Shown here: piece after piece, positions 25,301-29,482 of the stretch
Layout: every line of letters starts with the position of its first letter
Numbering within the stretch: position 1 is the stretch's first letter
Origin: Hadersleviella sp041745395
GTDB taxonomy: Bacteria > Chloroflexota > Anaerolineae > Promineifilales > Promineifilaceae
Length of the DNA: 29,482 nucleotides
Assembly (NCBI GenBank): GCA_041745395.1
Contig: JBGTIZ010000351.1
Coordinates: 1-29,482 of the forward strand
Reading direction: 5' to 3'
The notes under the pieces: model-generated
The model's input: only the letters and a program-made list of their open reading frames with translations
Told to the model about the DNA's origin: nothing
Databases searched by the model: none
Made by a program: the position numbers and the translations under genes

Positions 25301-25553
25301 GCGACCCAACAAAGTAGGCGCAAAAGCGGTGCAGGTCATTATCAAGCGGGTCGAGCGAGAGCCACGCCGTGGGCAGGTCGCTCCGCCGGGCAAAATCGAC
25401 TAGGAGAGTCGTTTTGCCTGACCCAGCCTGGGAGACAACCAGCCCGAGTTTAATTTCGGGCAGGTTGTCTTCGAGCCAGTTAAAGAGACGCGGCCGTGTT
25501 AGCACATCACGGCCCACACGGGGTGGCCTAATTTTGGTTTGAATGAGGCTCAT
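22302..25553 (-). CDS. MalT-type STAND ATPase regulator with TPR region and C-terminal SARP/BTAD domain
   Basis: 1083 residues. The N-terminus matches MalT-like regulators (MSLIQTKIRPP, then Walker A SQAGSGKTT at 41-49 and Walker B LVLDDYHLV near 130-140). The middle (about 400-780) is rich in TPR-like helical repeats, for example the YRAQGDYAQAEACYQEAY segment. Instead of a LuxR DNA-binding end it carries an OmpR-like winged helix and BTAD region (about 830-1083; QLTIHTLGRYEI, ITKEQIGLILWP, YQGEFLPEF). Such STAND proteins use ATP-driven assembly to switch on transcription when an inducer binds; the inducer is unknown. It lies downstream of the hairpin repeat at 25590-25843. It holds eight palindromes, the most of any gene here; one (22667) is read as HGR. 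Confidence 0.92.
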   Translation of the reverse strand: MSLIQTKIRPPRVGRDVLTRPRLFNWLEDNLPEIKLGLVVSQAGSGKTTLLVDFARRSDLPTAWLSLDPLDNDLHRFCAYFVGSLTIPFPHFGEQSASFLRHTADLAQNLDAFVTVLVNDIVAHIQEHFVLVLDDYHLVNDNVQVNDFLARYLTHASENSHIALLTRTLPHLPIMPLLITTNEVLGFDFDELAFTAVEVQSYWSQTNFTLTDSQLDTLLRRTRGWITGVRLAEMGDAPTATPPAFLGTNQPDQEQRLDQYFERQVWQMQSPALREALLLTAVPDTFNESLCTAVFGDLAEANWADLLEEMTQRNLFLVRVGERGESLRYQDLFRDFLRRKLGRERPQDTAVWRHKLADYYRDQGEWLAAFALYDQLQQASALAQALQQAWDTLAPQGQYATLAYWLAQLPQQTLKQQPSLLAKLGLARFNSQHKESTTELDEAVHRLREQQEAHPEPAPDRRDALGWALAWRAIQREHRGHPDKALQDTAEAITLAATPSARQGVFWLAEAYRVRGLVLWRRGAYAEALTALQQAQTLFANGDEGHHYQERGLAMTVGMMGKVYRAQGDYAQAEACYQEAYGVWARLGDRHMQADMANSLGVLCHSRAQFLRAEGWFETAWQLAQSVQQVRLTVYALTGLGDLYVDLGAWEAAEQVYARAEAQRTAVQDAYLANYVSLRCAEMARWRGAGAEGARFLAQAERVQARDNQQKLALETLLWRWHQYQTGEPASLDVAAELRALPAPGQEPLLWLWAAWVVWQAGQTAHTLSCLKQMLAGEGEAPTAVLSTAVRLGDAWTEMAQEFSPALPALRRFQQALVSYQARVMQVRRELRQKTLTVPLGPPQLTIHTLGRYEILRNGEPVVSSAWLNQTLVRKLLALLLVHPHGITKEQIGLILWPDATPKELTSKLRNVKYKLGLAVGDVSVTRYDSATALYRFNWDLDYLYDVFQVRHYTAEGRSHGRESAWRQVLHWYQGEFLPEFDEDVFVNERPLLMEIYQEALRHTAVLAEQRGDTDQAEQDWLALFATDTFMTSPVERLMHLYKRTRQRRKILDIYQQHVAAMDELGLPPEPDITQLQEQLLRF

Positions 25554-25589
25554 ATTTTAGTCATTCTGTCTGACAATTTTCTGCTGGTA

Positions 25590-25843
25590 GTAACGGCTTT
25601 AGCCATTTTTTTTGTATTGGTCACAAATTGCTCAGACAAAAAATCGTAGCTCGACACGCCTCGCCGCCTGCGGCGGCGAGGCTATTCCAAAGGGTTTTTT
25701 TTTCGCTTGGGCGAACGCCCAAACGAAAAAAACACCCTCTTGACAGCGAGGCGTGGCCTGCGGCCACGCCGAAGCGGAAGTGTAAAGGTAATTTTGAAGG
25801 AATTACTGAACCATGCCAAAAATTGGTTTCCAAAAGCCGTTAC
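25590..25843. repeat. Full-length dispersed hairpin repeat (MITE-like) with 11-bp terminal inverted repeats
   Basis: GTAACGGCTTT (25590-25600) and AAAGCCGTTAC (25833-25843) are perfect terminal inverted repeats. Three hairpins lie inside. A: GCCTCGCCGC (25658-25667) with GCGGCGAGGC (25673-25682). B: a long T-rich/A-rich arm centred on GGGCG-AA-CGCCC near 25709-25720. C: GGCGTGGCC (25750-25758) with GGCCACGCC (25762-25770). Hairpin C and its AAGAGGG-T-run flank recur at 3320-3376 and 29431-29482. It fills almost all of the 305-base gap between the SARP and dehydrogenase genes. No coding frame inside. Confidence 0.75.
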
Positions 25844-25858
25844 GACACGACAAGCGGA

Positions 25859-27592
25859 CTAAAACCCAGAGCTAAGACGACTCACTTGGTCATCGTAGTA
25901 GGGAATGTCACCCGGCTGGAGACCGCGCACGCGGCGGCTGAGGAAAAGCAGGGCGAGACGCTGTTTGGTCTTGTCCTCTTTTTCGTTTAGCTCCCAGCCA
26001 GATTCGGCGGCCATGCAGGCCGTGTAATAGAGGTCGGTTAATCTATCCATGAGCGGTCGGAAGTAAATACCAGCCGTTTGTTCGTCCATCGCCAACACTT
26101 GGGTCAGCTCATCTTCAATGCGCTCAAGCTGGTGTAGCCCTTCATCTTTTAGCTCTTTGAAGGTGCAAGCCGTGAGCAGGATGCGTATGACGTTCAGGAA
26201 TGGTTCATGGACTTGGTAGCGGCGAATGTCCCGCTGGACTTGGGCCATCAGCACGTTGTGCGTGCCTTCCCAATTTTCGTAGACGATGTTGTCGCGCAAC
26301 AGGCGGGGTAAGACGCTGAAGGTCTCTATGGCGCCGTTACCGCCCAGTAGCTCGATAGAGGTGTTGATGACTTCGTGCGCCAACACGGCCGTGCGATATT
26401 TGTTCAGATTAACGGCCATGCGGAAAAAGCCCCGGTCTTCATCCGTAGCCCGTCCCAATTCCTCATCATCCAACACCTTGGCGATGCGCATGGAGCCAGC
26501 CAGCATCGCCGCAATATCCGCTCGCATTCGCGCCAATTGATCCTGCACAATGGGGAAACGCACAATCGGTTGCCCAAAAGCGAGCCGATTATGAGCATAC
26601 GTCCACGCCGTCACAAACGCCCGTCGCGCATTGGCCGTACAGCCAAACGCATTAAAAATGCGCGAGGTGTTGATAACGTGCATCATGCCATCTTTGAAAC
26701 TGCCAACCAGATACCCTTGCGCGTTGTCAAAAATCAGCTCGGCGGAGGCGAGGTTGCGCGTGCCCAGCTTGTCTTTGAGCCGCTGGATGCTCTGCCCGTT
26801 GAGCTGACCGTCGGGCAAATGGCGCGGCACCAGAAACAGACCGAGACCGCGCGTACCGTCTTGCTCGTTGATGCGGGCGGTCATCAGGGCGAGTTCGGCA
26901 GTTACGTTGGAGCAGAACCATTTTTCGCCGCTGATGTACCAGCGGTCGCTGTCGGTGTCTTCAGGCACGGCCGTGACCGCGTTTGCCCCCACGTCAGACC
27001 CCCCCTGCACTTCGGTAAAATATTGTGCCCCCGTGTAGTTCGTATCAAAATTGGGGTCGAGCAAGGGGGGCAAATATTGCTCCCGCAGATAATCGGGAGC
27101 CACTTTTTGCAGGACTTTGATGACCCCGGCCGTGCAGGCCAGCGAGCAGTTGTGCCCCGCTTCCCCGTTTTGGCCGGAGATGTAAAACATGGTCAGGGCG
27201 AGCCGATTATTGCCGGGTTCCTCTAGCACGTTCATAATGCCCGAGCCGTAAATGAGCCGCCCCGCTTCGATGTGGCTGGGGTGAAATTCTACCTCGTCTA
27301 CGGTGTGACCGAGGCCGTCCCGCCGTTGCAGGATGGGTAAATTATGGTCTTGACCCATCACCTTTGTCAGCGGCTCGATTTTGGTCGCGGCCGTGTGGCC
27401 GAATTTATAAAGCCGCACCGCCAAAGCGCGGTACTTTTCAGGGCCAAAATAAAGCTCCAGCTTGCGCTGTAAATCAACATCAGCCGTGAAGTAGTTATCA
27501 GGCTGTTCAGCCAGCCATTCGGCCAGCCGCTGGCGTCCCGCGTCGTTGGCGGGGATGGTTTCAACAGAGGTGTAGTGGGTAATGTCGGTCAT
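25859..27592 (-). CDS. AidB-like acyl-CoA dehydrogenase family flavoprotein
   Basis: ATG 27592 with AAAGGA eight bases upstream gives 577 residues. An ATG at 27655 would prepend 21 residues read from the heptamer repeat and is rejected. The FAD-binding middle domain shows FTEVQGGSDVGAN, ISGEKWFCSN, and VPRHLPDGQLNGQSIQRLKD followed by KLGTRNLASAEL. This series is more like AidB and related enzymes than like short-chain dehydrogenases. The C-terminal helical domain has LLGGNGAIE and a NWEGTHNV segment where the catalytic base usually lies. It probably oxidises an acyl-CoA using FAD and an electron-transfer flavoprotein; AidB proteins also bind DNA, which is not shown here. Substrate unknown. 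Palindromes at 26384 and 26966. Confidence 0.88.
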   Translation of the reverse strand: MTDITHYTSVETIPANDAGRQRLAEWLAEQPDNYFTADVDLQRKLELYFGPEKYRALAVRLYKFGHTAATKIEPLTKVMGQDHNLPILQRRDGLGHTVDEVEFHPSHIEAGRLIYGSGIMNVLEEPGNNRLALTMFYISGQNGEAGHNCSLACTAGVIKVLQKVAPDYLREQYLPPLLDPNFDTNYTGAQYFTEVQGGSDVGANAVTAVPEDTDSDRWYISGEKWFCSNVTAELALMTARINEQDGTRGLGLFLVPRHLPDGQLNGQSIQRLKDKLGTRNLASAELIFDNAQGYLVGSFKDGMMHVINTSRIFNAFGCTANARRAFVTAWTYAHNRLAFGQPIVRFPIVQDQLARMRADIAAMLAGSMRIAKVLDDEELGRATDEDRGFFRMAVNLNKYRTAVLAHEVINTSIELLGGNGAIETFSVLPRLLRDNIVYENWEGTHNVLMAQVQRDIRRYQVHEPFLNVIRILLTACTFKELKDEGLHQLERIEDELTQVLAMDEQTAGIYFRPLMDRLTDLYYTACMAAESGWELNEKEDKTKQRLALLFLSRRVRGLQPGDIPYYDDQVSRLSSGF

Positions 27593-27615
27593 GGGGGGGA
27601 GTCCTTTTTTAGCTA

Positions 27616-27685
27616 TAAGCTGTGAGCCATAAGCTGTAAGCGACTCAGCACTCATCGCTCGTCGCTCAGCACTAATTACTATCGC
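27616..27685. repeat. Ten-unit heptamer tandem array
   Basis: TAAGCTG, TGAGCCA, TAAGCTG, TAAGCGA, CTCAGCA, CTCATCG, CTCGTCG, CTCAGCA, CTAATTA, CTATCGC: period 7 over 70 bases. The first four units match the array at 9795-9822. The last overlaps the stop codon of the M20 peptidase (27679-27681). It fills the spacer between the dehydrogenase and peptidase genes. Confidence 0.8.
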
Positions 27686-28929
27686 TCAGCAGTTAACCTA
27701 ACAACGGCCAAAACATTCAGCAATGCCTTGGGCACGAACGATTCTTTGATGACGTATTCTTGGTCTTTACTGCCGTCGGGGGTGCGTTCGGAACAGTGGG
27801 AGTTATCACCGATGGGGCCGAGGCCATCGATGGTGGGGACGTATGACCAGAGGGGGTTGCCGTCACTGAGGCCGCCCCGTTCTTCAGGCCATGTTTCACG
27901 GCCGTGTTCTCGCGCCACCTCTTGCCAAATAAAGAAGAGCCGGTCAGTGCCTGTATTGCGCGGCCACGGCCGACTTTCATGCGTTTTAACCACGTGCGTC
28001 TGACACTTAAACCCATCCAGCGGGCTAGCCACCGTGTTATACCCATCCAGCGAGCGCATACTAATCATCGCCTCGGCAAACACCTCTTCGTCAAACGTGC
28101 GAAACTCAACTTCTACTTGCGCCAAATGGGGCACACGGTTCACCACCGTGCCGCCGTGAAAAACGCCCACGTTAAAGGTCAGTCGCCGCTGGTAATCCGT
28201 TAGGGCATGGACACGCTGAACAATTTCAGCCATTTGCACCACGGCATTCGCCCCTTGCGCGTGTGCCGCCCCCGCGTGAGAGCCGCGCCCCTGCACGGTA
28301 ATCATATACCGCGCCATTCCTTTGCGAGCCACCACGATTTGATAATCGTCATTAGCCATCAGCCCCCCTTCAAATACCAAACAAGCGAGGGTGTCGCGCT
28401 GGGGCAAATGCGCCTTGCAAATGTGTCGAAAATCTTCGACAAACCGCTCTTCGGCGGCGTTGAGCAGAACGACCCAGTTGATTTCTGCAAATAGCTCGGG
28501 GAATTTGGCTTGCAAAGTATGGAGCATTAACCACACCAGCATCGTGCCCCCTTTGATGTCCAACGTGCCGGGGCCATAGATGCGGGTCTCGCCCTCTACG
28601 ACCTCTTCCCGCCAGCTAAAATCATTCATGATTTCTTCTTCGGGCGGAAACACGGTGTCAAGGTGGGAAACGAAGCCTATCGTTTTGGAGCCTGTGCCGG
28701 GGTGGGTTAGCACAAGGTGGTCACCATACCGATTATCTTGGGCGGGGATGGTTTGGGCAACGAAGCCGAGGGGGGCGAACGCTTCAATAGTTTGCTGGGC
28801 AACAGCGCGTACGCCGGCCGTGTTGGTGGTGAAGCTATTGGTCATGACCATTTCCCGCAGATGAGCCAACGCCTGTGGCAACTGCGCTTCTAAATGGTCA
28901 CGTATGTCGTCTATGTCTAGGGGTGACAA
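27679..28929 (-). CDS. M20-family metallopeptidase (carboxypeptidase G2-like)
   Basis: A zinc-dependent aminoacylase or carboxypeptidase-type hydrolase. Di-zinc motifs are visible in order: SHLDTVFP, GPGTLDIKGG, NAAEERF (catalytic and bridging Glu), FEGG, and a C-terminal GDNSHCSE His. The dimerisation domain inserts around ITVQGRGSHAGAAHAQGANA. The start is placed at TTG 28929, with GGAG seven bases upstream (about 416 residues). An ATG at 28995 has AAGG too close to it and would add 22 residues translated partly from a heptamer-like repeat (28947-28966). No signal peptide is seen with the TTG start, so it is probably cytoplasmic. Substrate cannot be told. One palindrome at 27897, read as HGR. 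Confidence 0.9.
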   Translation of the reverse strand: MSPLDIDDIRDHLEAQLPQALAHLREMVMTNSFTTNTAGVRAVAQQTIEAFAPLGFVAQTIPAQDNRYGDHLVLTHPGTGSKTIGFVSHLDTVFPPEEEIMNDFSWREEVVEGETRIYGPGTLDIKGGTMLVWLMLHTLQAKFPELFAEINWVVLLNAAEERFVEDFRHICKAHLPQRDTLACLVFEGGLMANDDYQIVVARKGMARYMITVQGRGSHAGAAHAQGANAVVQMAEIVQRVHALTDYQRRLTFNVGVFHGGTVVNRVPHLAQVEVEFRTFDEEVFAEAMISMRSLDGYNTVASPLDGFKCQTHVVKTHESRPWPRNTGTDRLFFIWQEVAREHGRETWPEERGGLSDGNPLWSYVPTIDGLGPIGDNSHCSERTPDGSKDQEYVIKESFVPKALLNVLAVVRLTAER

Positions 28930-29024
28930 GGAGGGTCTCCGGAGGGAATGAGTGAAATAATGAGTAATGTATAAAGGGGCGGGTGTTGTAAACATACCTT
29001 TTTGTTCCCAGTTTTGGTCAACAG

Positions 29025-29378
29025 TCAGCTTTTATAGTCGCTTATGATTTGCTGAATCTGGGGCTTGAAGCGAGGAATATCGTTTTGCACCACGTTCCAA
29101 ACAATAGCTAAATCCACGTTATCGTAGCCATGAATAATTCTGTCACGCATTCCAGCCATTGCTTTCCACGGGATGTGACTATACTGTTCACGCACTGAGT
29201 TGGGTAAACGTTTCGTCGCTTCGCCCATGATTTCAAGAGTACGAGTAACGGCTAAATGGATGCGAAAATCTTCCTCAAACTGCTCAAAGTCTACATCTTG
29301 AACCAATATTTCCGCTTTTTCCATGGCATCAAGAATATCCTCAATATAATCCAAAAAGGGGAAATTTGTAGTGGTCAC
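29025..29378 (-). CDS. hepT: HepT-like HEPN RNase toxin (DUF86 type)
   Basis: 117 residues from GTG 29378. Helical protein with IMGEATKRLP and the RX4HXY motif Arg78-DRII-His83-Gly-Tyr85, diagnostic of HepT. In HepT/MntA systems the antitoxin MntA adds AMP to this Tyr and silences the RNase. No MNT gene is adjacent in what can be seen: only 29 bases separate the stop from the peptidase gene's farthest start, and the visible 104 bases upstream hold a repeat. Either the partner lies beyond the repeat or the toxin is solitary. There is no clear ribosome-binding site. No palindrome within it. Unlike the HEPN at 413-826, it has the modifiable Tyr. Confidence 0.87.
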   Translation of the reverse strand: MTTTNFPFLDYIEDILDAMEKAEILVQDVDFEQFEEDFRIHLAVTRTLEIMGEATKRLPNSVREQYSHIPWKAMAGMRDRIIHGYDNVDLAIVWNVVQNDIPRFKPQIQQIISDYKS

Positions 29379-29430
29379 GAATCAGTAACGTACTTTTTTT
29401 GACAAAAGGCGTCTCTTCTCAACCGACTTG

Positions 29431-29482
29431 CTTCGTCGTGGCCTGGGGCCACGACTCGCTGGAAAGAGGGTGTTTTTTTCGT
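29431..29482. repeat. Truncated copy of the dispersed hairpin repeat (left part)
   Basis: GTCGTGGCC (29435-29443) and GGCCACGAC (29447-29455) form the family hairpin, followed by CTCGCTGGAAAGAGGG and a T-run ending at the window edge. Relative to 25750-25770 one stem pair has changed from G-C to T-A on both sides, so pairing is kept. The copy runs off the window. Confidence 0.72.

Larger units (their letters stand above)
1211..27906. repeat. Highly iterated palindrome CACGGCCGTG, at least 37 copies across the window
   Basis: First bases of perfect copies found by eye: 1211, 2212, 2734, 3731, 4166, 5039, 5726, 5972, 6083, 7955, 9251, 9302, 9440, 9707, 10207, 10588, 10673, 12454, 12514, 14270, 14293, 18631, 18649, 19329, 19794, 20100, 22536, 22667, 23184, 23553, 24501, 24672, 24708, 24963, 26384, 26966, 27897. 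All are inside coding genes on both strands. All are read as Thr-Ala-Val except 10673, 22667 and 27897 (His-Gly-Arg). Many one-mismatch copies (CTCGGCCGTG, AACGGCCGTG) also occur. Coordinates here span the first to last copy; the stretch itself is not one element. Confidence 0.95.

Noticed and set aside
25590..25843. Insertion sequence
   Set aside because: Terminal inverted repeats exist but there is no transposase frame; called a non-autonomous repeat instead.
26375..27226. Open frame of 283 codons on the + strand
   Set aside because: It lies entirely antisense to the acyl-CoA dehydrogenase gene, has no recognisable domain and a composition typical of an antisense shadow.
25859..27592. Assigning the gene symbol aidB and a DNA-repair role
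   Set aside because: Middle-domain motifs resemble AidB, but the DNA-binding function cannot be read from the sequence and the substrate class is open.

Overview
The window is protein-rich bacterial chromosome of moderate-to-high GC. It most likely comes from the phylum Chloroflexota (Anaerolineae-like). I infer this from the gene types: a MalT-type STAND ATPase fused to a SARP/BTAD domain, soluble Ser/Thr kinase and PP2C phosphatase with FHA-domain proteins, 7TM hybrid histidine kinases, and an ammonium-transporter/histidine-kinase fusion. No rRNA, tRNA, CRISPR array, transposase or phage gene was seen, so the placement is an inference.

Layout. 1-830: tail of a hairpin-rich repeat, then an MNT/HEPN toxin-antitoxin pair. 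840-3148: Era GTPase and a Tat-exported coiled-coil protein, followed by a strong terminator (3224-3267). 3281-6680: a repeat element, then divergent genes for a membrane-anchored PP2C phosphatase (-) and a secreted VWA/TM/cytoplasmic FHA protein (+). 6828-9725: an antitoxin/PIN pair overlapping a diverged UvrD-like helicase. 9899-19120: a signalling block on the + strand: Amt-PAS-HisKA-HATPase-REC-REC kinase, 7TM-PAS-PAS hybrid kinase, single-domain receiver, and REC-GAF-HisKA-HATPase kinase. 19137-29378 (all -): membrane-associated Era-like GTPase, Ser/Thr kinase with two FHA domains, MalT/SARP regulator, AidB-like acyl-CoA dehydrogenase, M20 metallopeptidase, and a HepT-type HEPN toxin. The window ends inside another repeat element.

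How the genes fit together. Two phospho-signalling layers are side by side. One is Ser/Thr based: kinase-FHA-FHA, PP2C, and a transmembrane FHA receptor. The other is His/Asp based, headed by a probable ammonium sensor. There are three toxin-type loci: MNT/HEPN, antitoxin/PIN and a HepT without a visible partner. The MNT/HEPN and HepT loci lie next to the hairpin repeats at the window edges.

The most striking signal is not a gene. The 10-bp palindrome CACGGCCGTG occurs at least 37 times (by eye), always inside coding sequence. It is read as Thr-Ala-Val in 34 cases and His-Gly-Arg in 3, and is absent from all the toxin-antitoxin genes. The intergenic spaces instead carry degenerate tandem arrays of period 7 or 8, plus a dispersed hairpin element. 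This combination resembles the HIP1 palindromes and short tandemly repeated repetitive sequences known from cyanobacteria, but with a different palindrome in a different lineage.
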